The notes under the pieces were generated by a model. The model saw nothing but the letters and a program-made list of their open reading frames with translations. It did no database searches and was not told the origin of the DNA. DNA of 64,000 bases from Phycisphaerales bacterium (lineage in GTDB: Bacteria > Planctomycetota > Phycisphaerae > Phycisphaerales > UBA1924), in the NCBI GenBank assembly GCA_905339235.1, contig CAJPFG010000001.1:124001-188000 (forward strand). Direction: 5' to 3'. Position numbers and translations under genes: made by a program. Below, one piece after another: positions 50,192 through 58,903 of this stretch (position 1 is the stretch's first letter; each line of letters opens with the position of its first letter).

Positions 50192-51129
50192 GGGGGCGGG
50201 CCTCCTGCCAGGAGTTCTTGGGATTGCACGCGATGTCCGTTCGCGAAGTCGCGCCAGGGCATGGCGCGTTTGCCGGCGGGCTGGACGTCGAGGATCTGGA
50301 GCGTCGAATCGGCGCAGGCGACGAGTCCGTCGGCGGGGGAGAGGATGGCGCCGGGGGGATGGGCGGGCCCGGTCGTGGGGGGCGCGGTTGTGGCGCGGAG
50401 GAGTTTGAGGGGCTGGGCGCGGAAATGAACGGTGACGCCGGGCCATGGGGAGAGGCCGTTGATTCGGCGGCGGCAGGCTTCGACCGAGTCGGTGAAGTTG
50501 AGCCATCCGTCGGACTTGGCGAGTTTGGGGGCGGTGGTGACGAGGGATTCGTCCTGGGCGCGAGGAGAATCGCGGCCGGCGGCGTGAGCGTCTAGGACCT
50601 GCGAAACGAGGGAAGGGCCGTCGGAAGCAAGCAGGTCGTGGAGTTGGCCCGCGGTGATGTCGGGGGGGATGACGCGGCGGGATTGGGCGAGAATCAGGCC
50701 AGCGTCCATGCGGTCGGCGAGGGTGATAATGGAGTTTCCGGTCTGGGTGTCGCCGGCGAGGATCGCGGCGTTGATGGGGGCGGCGCCGCGCCAGCGGGGG
50801 AGGAGCGAGGCGTGGAGATTGACGGCGAAGCGGTCGGCGAGGAGGGCGCGGCTGAGTTTCTGGCCGAAGGCGATCACGATCCAGGCGTCGGCGGGGATCG
50901 CGTGGATGAGGCTGGCCGATTCGGGGGAACTACACCGATCTGGCTTGAGAAGCGGGACGGCGGGGAGGTGGGCGGCGGCCCACTGAGCGATGGAGGTGGG
51001 AGTGAGATGACCGCCGCGGCCCGCGGGTTTGTCGGGTTGGCTGATGATGCCGACGAGGTTGTGGGCGCGCGCGAGGGATTGGAGTGTTGGGAGACCGAAG
51101 GCGCCGGAGCCGAAGAAGGCGATTCGCAT
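50170..51129 (-). CDS. fmt: Methionyl-tRNA formyltransferase
   Basis: The product has 319 residues, the family length. It formylates Met-tRNAi with 10-formyl-THF. The catalytic region reads NLHASLLPRWRGAAPINAAILAGDTQTGNSI with the conserved Asn-His, followed by DAGLILAQ. The C-terminal tRNA-binding domain begins near residue 205. It lies 3 bases after def, the usual pairing. Confidence 0.95.
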   Translation of the reverse strand: MRIAFFGSGAFGLPTLQSLARAHNLVGIISQPDKPAGRGGHLTPTSIAQWAAAHLPAVPLLKPDRCSSPESASLIHAIPADAWIVIAFGQKLSRALLADRFAVNLHASLLPRWRGAAPINAAILAGDTQTGNSIITLADRMDAGLILAQSRRVIPPDITAGQLHDLLASDGPSLVSQVLDAHAAGRDSPRAQDESLVTTAPKLAKSDGWLNFTDSVEACRRRINGLSPWPGVTVHFRAQPLKLLRATTAPPTTGPAHPPGAILSPADGLVACADSTLQILDVQPAGKRAMPWRDFANGHRVQSQELLAGGPPPCSPSGT

Positions 51130-51132
51130 GGT

Positions 51133-51702
51133 TCAGCGTCGGAGGTGGGCGGCGTCCCAGTCTGCTTCGAGGTGCTTGAGGGCGGTACGGTTCTTCATGC
51201 GGTGGATCTGGGTCATGCGGTCGATGATGAGGACGCCGTCGAGGTGGTCGGTCTCGTGCTGCCAGCAGCGGGCGAGGAGGCCGGTGGCGCGGCGGGTGAA
51301 GGTGGCACCGTCGAGGCCGGTGGCGGAGATGGTGATCTGGTCTTGGCGGAGGACGACGCCGGTGATTTCCGGAAGGGAGAGGCAGCCCTCTTCATATGGA
51401 GTGAGGGGGCCGGCGGGGTTGGAGAGCACGGGATTCAGGTAAATACAAGGGGAGAGTTCGGCGGTGGGGGGGTCGGAAGTCGCGGAGCGCTTGTCGGCTT
51501 CGGGGACGTATGAGACGAAAAGCCGCCAGGGAAGGCCGACCTGGGGGGCGGCGAGGCCGATTCCGTCGTGTTCGTGCATGAGATCGATCATGCGGCGCGC
51601 CACGGCCCGGACCTCATCGGTGAGTTCGACGGGCTGGGCCTTGCGACGGAGGATGGGGTCCGGGTAGTTTCGGACCCGGAGCGAGGCTGGATCGACGGGC
51701 AT
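51133..51702 (-). CDS. def: Peptide deformylase
   Basis: The product has 189 residues. It removes the N-formyl group from new proteins. All three motifs are present: GIGLAAPQVG (motif 1), EGCLSLPEI (motif 2, metal Cys) and QHETDHLDG (motif 3, HExxH-type zinc/iron site). The Thr in HETDH replaces the common Ile, Met or Cys. First gene of the def-fmt-HExxH operon, with its own leaderless-type promoter. Confidence 0.95.
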   Translation of the reverse strand: MPVDPASLRVRNYPDPILRRKAQPVELTDEVRAVARRMIDLMHEHDGIGLAAPQVGLPWRLFVSYVPEADKRSATSDPPTAELSPCIYLNPVLSNPAGPLTPYEEGCLSLPEITGVVLRQDQITISATGLDGATFTRRATGLLARCWQHETDHLDGVLIIDRMTQIHRMKNRTALKHLEADWDAAHLRR

Positions 51703-51714
51703 CCGGCGAGTGTA
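51703..51714 (-). promoter_or_regulatory. Leaderless-type -10 for def
   Basis: Reverse-strand TACACT (51709-51714), six bases, then ATG 51702. Confidence 0.55.
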
Positions 51715-51834
51715 GGAGAAACCCTGCGGGGAGTCGGGCGGTTTACTACAATGGAAGCCTTGCCGGGACGGGGTCCGCTGGGCCAGCGCCGGCGCTACTT
51801 CAATTCCGGATCATTCGCAGACGAGGACATCACC

Positions 51835-53337
51835 TTGGCTTTGTTCGGAAGCAAAAAAGACGAGAGCGTCAAGCCGGCGGAAACCGGGAACGGCGCGGTG
51901 GCGAGCGGGCTCGAGTTTTCCCCTGAGAAGGCGTCGAAGTTCTTTACCCACGCACGGGCGGTGCATGAGACCGGGAACTACGAATACGCGATGAAACTGT
52001 GGCTCGACGGGCTACGGTGGGACCCGGCGAACATGGCGGGCATCGAGGGGTTCTTCAAGGCGGCGGCCTCCTACCTGTCGGATCCTGCGAGCAAGAAGGG
52101 TGTCAGCAAGGACGTGGTGCGGGGGCTGGCGGGGAAGGGCGAAGTAGACCGGTACCTGCTGGGGCTGCTGGAGTGGGCGATGAGGCCCTCGGACGGCGTG
52201 CTGGCGGTGCGGGCGTTGGAGTTGTGCGCCAAACTGCGGCTGAGCGAGGTGGGAGTATGGGTGGGGGACCGGGCCATGGGAGCGGTCCTGCGGGAGAAGA
52301 AAGTCCGCAAGGACCTGTTGGTCAAGATCGCGGAGATGCTGGCCTCGGTCGGCGCGGCGGATCGGGCGATTGTCGCGGCGGAGCAGGCACAGAAGGTCGA
52401 TCCGACGGACGGGGAGTTGGCGGCGTTTATCAGGAGTCTGGCGGCGCAGGCGACCATGAGCCGCGGCGGGTATGACCAGACCGGCCAGGCGGGCGGGTTC
52501 CGGGCGAACATCCGTGATGCGCAGAAACAGCGACACCTGGACGAGGCGGAGCGAATCGTCAAGACCGACGAGACGATCGAGCGGCTGCTGTCGGCGGCGG
52601 AAGATGAGTGCATCAAGCGGCCGGGGGACGTGCCGAGCATCGAGAAGTACGCGAAGTTGCTGGTGGAGCGCGGGCGGCCGGAAGACGAGGAGAAGGCGCA
52701 CGCGTTGTACTTGCAGGCGTTTGACCTGAGCAAGGCGTTCCGGTGGCGGGAGTTGGCGGGCGTGATCCGGTTCCGGCAGGCCAGGCGCAAGGCGCTGGAC
52801 CTGAAGAAGATGCTGGATCAGTCGCCCGGCAACGAGATGCTCAAGCGGATGCTGGAGCAGGCCTCGCGCGAGGCGGTGGAGCTCGAGGCGAGCGAGTTCC
52901 GGCTGCAGGTCGAGGCGTATCCGACGGACCTGACGCGGAAGTTCGAGCTCGGCAAGCGGTATTTTCAACTCGAGAAGTACCAGGAGGCGATCGAACTGTT
53001 CCAGGAGGCTCAGCACGAGCCGCGGAACCGGGCGATGGCGTTGAGCATGCTGGGGCAATCGTTCCTGAAGATCGGGTGGAACGACGAGGGAGTGGGCGCG
53101 CTGCGGACAGCGCTGGACATGAAAGACATCCTGCCCGAGGTGAACTTGGAACTGCGGTACTGGCTGATGATCGCGCTGCAGGCGAAGGGCGAGCAGGAGC
53201 GGGACCTCGAGGCGGCGATGGAAGCGGACAAACTCGCGTCGTCGATTGCGCTGCAGCAGATCGGGTACCTGGATATCCGCCTGCGGCGCGATACGCTGAA
53301 AAAACTTGTCGCGGACCTGCGGACGACCAAGTCGTGA
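51835..53337 (+). CDS. TPR/helical-repeat protein, function unknown
   Basis: The product has 500 residues if TTG 51835 is used, with GAGGA seven bases upstream and a natural-looking start LALFGSKKDES. ATG 51751 is in frame but has no ribosome site. The protein is a long chain of helix pairs with TPR spacing (for example NYEYAMKLWLDGLRWDPANM, YFQLEKYQEAIELFQEAQ and RNRAMALSMLGQSFLKIG). A Gln/Arg-rich coiled segment lies near 215-250. There is no signal peptide. It may be a scaffold; partners are unknown. It precedes kdsB by 41 bases. Confidence 0.8.
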   Translation: MALFGSKKDESVKPAETGNGAVASGLEFSPEKASKFFTHARAVHETGNYEYAMKLWLDGLRWDPANMAGIEGFFKAAASYLSDPASKKGVSKDVVRGLAGKGEVDRYLLGLLEWAMRPSDGVLAVRALELCAKLRLSEVGVWVGDRAMGAVLREKKVRKDLLVKIAEMLASVGAADRAIVAAEQAQKVDPTDGELAAFIRSLAAQATMSRGGYDQTGQAGGFRANIRDAQKQRHLDEAERIVKTDETIERLLSAAEDECIKRPGDVPSIEKYAKLLVERGRPEDEEKAHALYLQAFDLSKAFRWRELAGVIRFRQARRKALDLKKMLDQSPGNEMLKRMLEQASREAVELEASEFRLQVEAYPTDLTRKFELGKRYFQLEKYQEAIELFQEAQHEPRNRAMALSMLGQSFLKIGWNDEGVGALRTALDMKDILPEVNLELRYWLMIALQAKGEQERDLEAAMEADKLASSIALQQIGYLDIRLRRDTLKKLVADLRTTKS

Positions 53338-53378
53338 CGCGGCGCGTGCGGCGGGGTCGTTGCGCGGGGTGAAGGGCG

Positions 53379-54149
53379 ATGGACGAGCACGCGACAAGCG
53401 GGGAGCCGGGCGGCGAGGTGGTGGCGATCATCCCGGCGCGGCTGGGCTCGACGCGGTTTCCAGGAAAAGTGCTCGCGGACCGGACGGGTTGGCCCCTGAT
53501 CCGGCATGTGTGGGAGCGCACGCGGCGGGCGGAGAGCGTGTCGCGGGTGGTTGTGGCGACCGATTCCGAGGCCGTTCGCTCGGCGGTGGCGGGGTTCGGC
53601 GGCGAGGTCGTGATGACGCGGGCGGATCATCCCAACGGGACGAGCCGGCTGGCGGAGGCCGCGGCGGTGCTGCGGCTGCGTCACTTCGACATCGTGGTGA
53701 ACGTGCAGGGTGACGAGCCGGAGATTGAGCCGGGTGCGGTGGATGCGGCGGTGGGTGCGCTGAGAGCGAGCGGGGCGGAGGCGGCGACGGTGGGTTCGCC
53801 CTTTGCGCCGGGGGAGGACCCGGCGAATCCGAACATCGTGAAGGTGGTGGTGCGGCGGGACGGGAGCGCGATGTATTTTTCGCGGTCGCTGATCCCGCAT
53901 CCGCGAAGCGGCGGGACGGCGATGGCGCCCTTGAAGCACGTGGGGATGTATGTGTATCGCGTGAGCGTGCTGAGGCGGTACGTGGAGTTGCCGCCCTCGC
54001 CGCTGGAGATGTGCGAGATGCTGGAGCAACTGCGGCTGCTGGATCACGGGTATCGGATGGCCGTGGCGGTGCGCGAAGTGCGCACGTCGGGGATCGACAC
54101 GCCGGAGCAGTACGAGGCGTTCGTGGCGAGGTGGAAGCGTGGGGCGTGA
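53379..54149 (+). CDS. kdsB: 3-deoxy-manno-octulosonate cytidylyltransferase
   Basis: The product has 256 residues. It activates Kdo as CMP-Kdo for lipopolysaccharide core synthesis. The nucleotide-binding start is VVAIIPARLGSTRFPGKVLAD. It is followed by VVVATDSEAV, HPNGTSRLAEAA, VVNVQGDEPEI and KHVGMYVYRVSVL, all family-typical. It implies a Gram-negative outer membrane with Kdo-containing LPS. A short N-terminal extension of about 14 residues precedes the fold. Confidence 0.94.
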   Translation: MDEHATSGEPGGEVVAIIPARLGSTRFPGKVLADRTGWPLIRHVWERTRRAESVSRVVVATDSEAVRSAVAGFGGEVVMTRADHPNGTSRLAEAAAVLRLRHFDIVVNVQGDEPEIEPGAVDAAVGALRASGAEAATVGSPFAPGEDPANPNIVKVVVRRDGSAMYFSRSLIPHPRSGGTAMAPLKHVGMYVYRVSVLRRYVELPPSPLEMCEMLEQLRLLDHGYRMAVAVREVRTSGIDTPEQYEAFVARWKRGA

Positions 54150-54151
54150 GC

Positions 54152-56734
54152 CTACTTCGAGTCCAGGGCGGCGCGGAGTTGCTCGGTCCAGATCTGGAGT
54201 TGGCGTGCGGTTTCGGGGCCGCGGGAGTGCGAGGTCGCCGAGGCGAAGACGTCGAGTGCCCGCGGATCGGCGAGGGAGACGAGGCCGTCGCCGGCGGCGC
54301 GGCGGGTGCGGAGTTGGCGGTCGGCGAGGTGGTCGGAGAGGAACTTGAAGGCGGCGTCCCTGTCGTGATGGGCGAGTTTGACGACGGTTTCCACGGTCAG
54401 TGACCGGGTGCGGGAATCGAAGTTGGGGGCGGCGAAGCGGGTGCAGTCGTGCAGGGCGCGCGGGGTGTCGAACGAGCCGAGGGCCTCGATCGCGGCTTGG
54501 CGGACGAGATCGCCCTGCGATTCGACGCGGAGTGCGCGGGTGATGACGGCGTCGAACTCGTGGGCCTGGAGCCGGCCGAGGGACCTGAGCGCGGCGGCGC
54601 GGACCTTGATGCTGGAGTCCGAGCCCGCGCGAGCGGCGATGAGATCGAGAAGTCGGGCGCGTGTTTCGGGGTCGGCCTTGTCGCCCTCGCGGGCGAGGAT
54701 GTCGGCCATGGCGATGGTGGTGGCCTCGCGAACCTGCCAGGAATCCTGCGATCCGGTGGCGACGGAGCGGATATCGGAGTCGGCGTGGCGGGAGGTGAGG
54801 GCCTTCACGCATTCGACGCGGAGGGACGTTGGCTGCGCGGTGTCGGCGGCGAGGCGGCGGAGGACGGGATTAGGGGTGTCGGTGCCGGGGGAGGCAAGGG
54901 CGCGAACAGCCTGGACCTTGGCGGGCAACGAAGGCGCGTGCTCGAGGAGGGCGAGGCTGGCTGGTTCGTCGGAGGCGATGGTGATGGATGCGAGGACCGA
55001 GAGATCGGGGTCGATGGCGATCCACGAGGGACGGTTGGGGAGCGTGATGGTTGCCTGCGTGGACTTGGAGACTATCTGAATGGCTTCGCGAACGGCGGGC
55101 GCGGTGGAGCCGGCGTCAATGACGACGGGAAGGTCGAACTCGAAGGCGGGGTTGTCGGCGTTGATGTTCTGGGTCTGATTGACGAGAAACGTGAGCGTGT
55201 GCGAGGACTCATCCCAGGAGGTCGTAACGTCGAGCGAGGGGACGCCCGGCCGGAAGACCCACTGAGAGAAAAACTGTTCGAGCGAAAGGCCGGAAACCTG
55301 CTCGAAGGCGTTGCGGAGGTCGCTGGTCTCGACGGTCTGGAACTTGTGCTGATCAATGAAGGCGGCGAGCGAGCGGAAGAAGAGATCGTCGCCGAGGCGC
55401 ACGCGGAGCATGTGCATGATCGAGGCGCCCTTGCCGTAGGGGTTGGCGGGACGGCGGAAGGGTTCCCAGGTGTCGCGATAAACCTTGGAGGCCATGGGTT
55501 GGACGTTGGGAGCGTCGGCTTTGTCGTTGTCGGCGAGGTTGTCGTAGGCGCCGCGGATTTCGGCGAGGTAGGCGTCCTTGCCGTCGCGGTCCTCTATCCA
55601 AAGCGTGTTCATGAAGGTGGCGAGGCCCTCGTTGAGCCAGACATGTTCCCAGGAGTTGCAGGTTGTCAGATCGCCGAACCACTGGTGGGCGAGTTCGTGG
55701 GCAATAAGACCCTCGTGATCGTGGTCGTCGAGGTCGCCGGGGAGGATGACGCTGTTTTCGTGCAGGGTCGTGCAGGAGGTGTTTTCCATGCCTCCGGAGC
55801 CGAAGTTCCACACCACGACCTGCGCGTAGCGGTCCCAGGGGTAGGGCTCGTCGAGGTGCCTGGAGAAAGCGTCGATCATGGCGCGGGTGCGGCCGAAGGT
55901 GGCCTGCACGTCTCGGCCGCGGCCGAGAGGGGCGTATACCGGGAGCGGGAGCGTCTTGTCGCCGAGGTCAACGACGTCAAACTTGCCGACAACGAGCGAG
56001 ACGAGGTAAGGGACGTGGGGCTTGTCCTGCACCCAGTGGAAGCGTTCGAAAGGGAGCATCGAGGTGGCGCCGAGGGAATCTTCGACGGTGCGGATGATGC
56101 GAGCATGCTCGGCGAGGCGGCCGTTGGAAGAGACGAGGAAGTCGGCGGGGACCGTCGCGGTGATTTCGGTGGTGAAGCGGTCGTTGGGAAAGTCGTTGCA
56201 CGGGAACCAGTAGGAATTGGTTTCGGGTTGGCCCTGGGTGTGGAGTTGGGCGGGGCGGTTGGGCCAGTCGTTGGATTCGGGAGTCCAGATGAGGCCCAGG
56301 GGCGGGTCGTCTACTTCATAGGAAGTGACGAGGGTGGCGGTCTGCCCGGCGGGGACCGGAGGGTCGAAGGTGACATTGAGTTTGGCGCCGTCGGCGGTGA
56401 AGGCGGTGGCGAAGCCGTCGGCCTTCACGGAGGTGATCTTGATGGCCTTCGCGTCGAGGGAGAGCGAGGCGAGCGGGTCTCCCAGCGGCGAGAAACTGAG
56501 CGTTTGCGTGGCGGTGAATCGCGGGGTGTTCATGTCCGCGATGTGGATGTCCAGGGCCATGTGGATGAAGTCAGCGTAGAGGTGCGGCGGGAAGACACGA
56601 AGGTCGCGCCCGGTGACGGGGTCGAACGCCGGGGCCGCGGCGGGCGGGGAGGATCGGTCGTGCCCGCACACGTCCGGGAATGCGGACGCGAAGGAGGAAA
56701 GGGAGAGCGAAGCGATGATCAGGGTGGTATTCAT
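54152..56734 (-). CDS. M1-family metallopeptidase with C-terminal HEAT-like repeats
   Basis: The product has 860 residues with a signal peptide (to about residue 19), so it acts outside the cytoplasm. The gluzincin site is His346-Glu347 and His350 in HELAH, with Glu369 in WLNEG as third ligand. GGMEN (314-318) is the exopeptidase motif. The family removes N-terminal amino acids. The last 230 residues are helical repeats of HEAT type (VKVRAAALRSLGRLQAHEFD, RQAAIEALGSFDTPRAL). It starts 31 bases after the second M1 gene, so the two form an operon of paralogues. Confidence 0.92.
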   Translation of the reverse strand: MNTTLIIASLSLSSFASAFPDVCGHDRSSPPAAAPAFDPVTGRDLRVFPPHLYADFIHMALDIHIADMNTPRFTATQTLSFSPLGDPLASLSLDAKAIKITSVKADGFATAFTADGAKLNVTFDPPVPAGQTATLVTSYEVDDPPLGLIWTPESNDWPNRPAQLHTQGQPETNSYWFPCNDFPNDRFTTEITATVPADFLVSSNGRLAEHARIIRTVEDSLGATSMLPFERFHWVQDKPHVPYLVSLVVGKFDVVDLGDKTLPLPVYAPLGRGRDVQATFGRTRAMIDAFSRHLDEPYPWDRYAQVVVWNFGSGGMENTSCTTLHENSVILPGDLDDHDHEGLIAHELAHQWFGDLTTCNSWEHVWLNEGLATFMNTLWIEDRDGKDAYLAEIRGAYDNLADNDKADAPNVQPMASKVYRDTWEPFRRPANPYGKGASIMHMLRVRLGDDLFFRSLAAFIDQHKFQTVETSDLRNAFEQVSGLSLEQFFSQWVFRPGVPSLDVTTSWDESSHTLTFLVNQTQNINADNPAFEFDLPVVIDAGSTAPAVREAIQIVSKSTQATITLPNRPSWIAIDPDLSVLASITIASDEPASLALLEHAPSLPAKVQAVRALASPGTDTPNPVLRRLAADTAQPTSLRVECVKALTSRHADSDIRSVATGSQDSWQVREATTIAMADILAREGDKADPETRARLLDLIAARAGSDSSIKVRAAALRSLGRLQAHEFDAVITRALRVESQGDLVRQAAIEALGSFDTPRALHDCTRFAAPNFDSRTRSLTVETVVKLAHHDRDAAFKFLSDHLADRQLRTRRAAGDGLVSLADPRALDVFASATSHSRGPETARQLQIWTEQLRAALDSK

Positions 56735-56765
56735 GGAATGGGCTGGGTGAGGGTTGCGCGGATCA

Positions 56766-58760
56766 TCACGGGTTGACGAAGCGGAGGGGAACGACCGCGC
56801 GTTCGAACGCGGGGGAAAGTCGGGCGGTCAGGGGGCTCCGGGGAGAAAGATCGACCGCGGCCTCGCGGAGCATGAAATCCTCGCCCTCGTTGTCGGCCAG
56901 ATTGGCGAGGAGGGCTTTCGCTTCGGGGATGTCGAACGCGGCGAGAGCGTCCACGGCCTGAAGGCGGGCGTAGAGGGTGGGGGCTTTGGCGGCCTCGTCG
57001 AGCCACCAGGCGAGGGGCTTGCGGGTTTCGACCGCGGAGAAGCAGGTGATGTTGGGATCGACGGAGACCTGGACCGGCTTGGCCTTGAGGGTGAAGGAGT
57101 GAGCGGTCTGATGCTGGTCGCTGACGAGATCGATCCACTCGAAGGACTCGTCCTCGAACTTCACGCGGATGGGGACGGCCAGGGAGTAGGCGGGATTGAG
57201 CGGGTTGATGGTCTGCGTCTGCTCGATGGCGACGTTGAGAGACTTGGACTCCTCGTTCCAATCGAGGTCAACGGCGAGGCGCGGCAGGCCCGGGCGGTAG
57301 CACCATTGGGCGAAGAAGCGTTCGAGCGACTGGCCGGAGGCGCGTTCGAGGCAGCGGCGGAAGTCGTCGGTTTCGACGCAGGAGAACTTGTAGGTCTGGA
57401 CGTAATCGCGCACGCCGCCGAAGAATGCGTGATCGCCGAGGCGCTCGCGGAGCATGTGAAGGATCATCGCGCCCTTGGCGTACGGGTCGTCGCGCTTGCG
57501 GAAGACGGAGTCGGGGTCGGTGTATCGGTTGGAGACGATCGGCGGGGTGGTGGGGGCCGAGCCGCGGTTGCGCATTCGCTGGGCGCGGACGTAGTTGAGA
57601 ACGGAGCGGTGGTAGGCGCGATGGGCTTCGGTCTGGTCTTCGCCCGCTTTGTGCTCGTTCCAGAGACACTCGGCGTAACTGGCCCAGCCCTCGTTGAGCC
57701 AGAGGTGGGCCCAGCCCTTGCAGGTCATGAGGTCGCCGGTCCACTGGTGGGCGAGTTCGTGGGAGATCAGATCGTCGCGTGATCCCGCTTCGCCGACGCG
57801 GCTGGTTCCCTCGGTGAGGAGCGTGCAGGAGGTGTTCTCCATGCCGCCCGCGGAGAACGAGCGAACGCAGACCTGCGCGTACTTATCCCACGGGTAGGGC
57901 TCGCCGAAGGTCTTTTCGAAGAAGGCGACCATGGCGGGGGTGGCGCCGAAGATGTCCTTCACGTTTTCCTCGTCGCCCTGGGTGACGTAGACGGGCATGG
58001 GGAGACCCGGACGCGCGGAATCGGGGCCGCCGACATCCACGATGGCGAACTTGCCGATGGCGAGGGTGACCAGGTAGTAGACGTGGGGCTTGTCCTGGAC
58101 CCAGTGCCAGCGAACGCGGGTGTCCGGGATGGTTTCCCTGGCCGCGAGGTGGCCGTTGGACACTACATCGAAGCCGTCGGCGACGGTGACGAGGAGTTCG
58201 GTGGTCAGGCGCTCGTTGGGGTAGTCGTGGCAGGGGAACCAGAGGGAGTTGAGTTGGGCCTGGCCCTGGGCGTGGATCTGAGTGACCTTGCGGGTGGGGC
58301 TTTCGGCGTCTTCGCGGCCCTTGGAGAAGGTGAGTCCGTCGCCGCGGTTCTTGGAGAAATCGAGGGTGTAGGTGGTGACGACGGCGACGGTCTGTCCGGG
58401 GGAGACGGGGGCGGGAAAGTGGATGCGGAGTTTGCCGTCGGACTGCTCGAAGAAGAGCGGGATGCCGGACGAGGTGACGGACTGAACGGACGGGCCGCGG
58501 CAGTCGAGAATCAGGCTTTTCTGAGCCTGGGCGACCGGGGTGAGGGTGAGGGTCTGGATGGCGGAGAGTTCGGGCTTGTTGATGTCGGGGATGTCAACTT
58601 CCAAACGCATGTGGAGGTGGTCGAAGGGGCGGTCCGGTGGCCAAGTGGCGGCCTCCCGCATGGTGGCGAGGTCGATGCGGGGGTCGGGGTCGTCGTCCTG
58701 GGCGGGCGCGGCGGTCGATAGGGCGAGAGTTGCGAGAAGGGGGAGGAATCGGCGAACCAT
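56766..58760 (-). CDS. M1-family metallopeptidase
   Basis: The product has 664 residues with a signal peptide ending near AAPAQ. GGMEN is at 305-309, HELAH at 334-338 and the third ligand Glu357 in WLNEG. The N-terminal beta domain and the WFPCHDYPNERLTTEL segment match those of the downstream paralogue. It lacks the long HEAT-like C terminus. It was probably formed by duplication. ATG 58760 has GGAG upstream. It is divergent from pyrG. Confidence 0.92.
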   Translation of the reverse strand: MVRRFLPLLATLALSTAAPAQDDDPDPRIDLATMREAATWPPDRPFDHLHMRLEVDIPDINKPELSAIQTLTLTPVAQAQKSLILDCRGPSVQSVTSSGIPLFFEQSDGKLRIHFPAPVSPGQTVAVVTTYTLDFSKNRGDGLTFSKGREDAESPTRKVTQIHAQGQAQLNSLWFPCHDYPNERLTTELLVTVADGFDVVSNGHLAARETIPDTRVRWHWVQDKPHVYYLVTLAIGKFAIVDVGGPDSARPGLPMPVYVTQGDEENVKDIFGATPAMVAFFEKTFGEPYPWDKYAQVCVRSFSAGGMENTSCTLLTEGTSRVGEAGSRDDLISHELAHQWTGDLMTCKGWAHLWLNEGWASYAECLWNEHKAGEDQTEAHRAYHRSVLNYVRAQRMRNRGSAPTTPPIVSNRYTDPDSVFRKRDDPYAKGAMILHMLRERLGDHAFFGGVRDYVQTYKFSCVETDDFRRCLERASGQSLERFFAQWCYRPGLPRLAVDLDWNEESKSLNVAIEQTQTINPLNPAYSLAVPIRVKFEDESFEWIDLVSDQHQTAHSFTLKAKPVQVSVDPNITCFSAVETRKPLAWWLDEAAKAPTLYARLQAVDALAAFDIPEAKALLANLADNEGEDFMLREAAVDLSPRSPLTARLSPAFERAVVPLRFVNP

Positions 58761-58889
58761 TCAGGGCTCCGGCGTCTGGAGGCGATTGTTCCCCCGATTG
58801 AGAGGGAGGTGGTGAAGGGAAGGGTACCGCGATTCCGGGGAGCGTGTTGCCAGAATGCGCCTGAGATCGGTGCGGGTGGATGTTGATTG

Positions 58890-58903
58890 TGGTACGATGA
58901 GAC
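58890..58903 (+). promoter_or_regulatory. Leaderless-type extended -10 for pyrG
   Basis: TGG-TACGAT (58890-58898), five bases, then ATG 58904. Confidence 0.55.

Noticed and set aside
54449-56776. A 775-codon plus-strand frame opposite the M1 peptidase, and a 790-codon minus frame at 58946-61318 opposite pyrG
   Set aside because: Long stop-free shadow frames opposite clear enzymes; the translations are Gly/Val- or Arg/His-rich without motifs.
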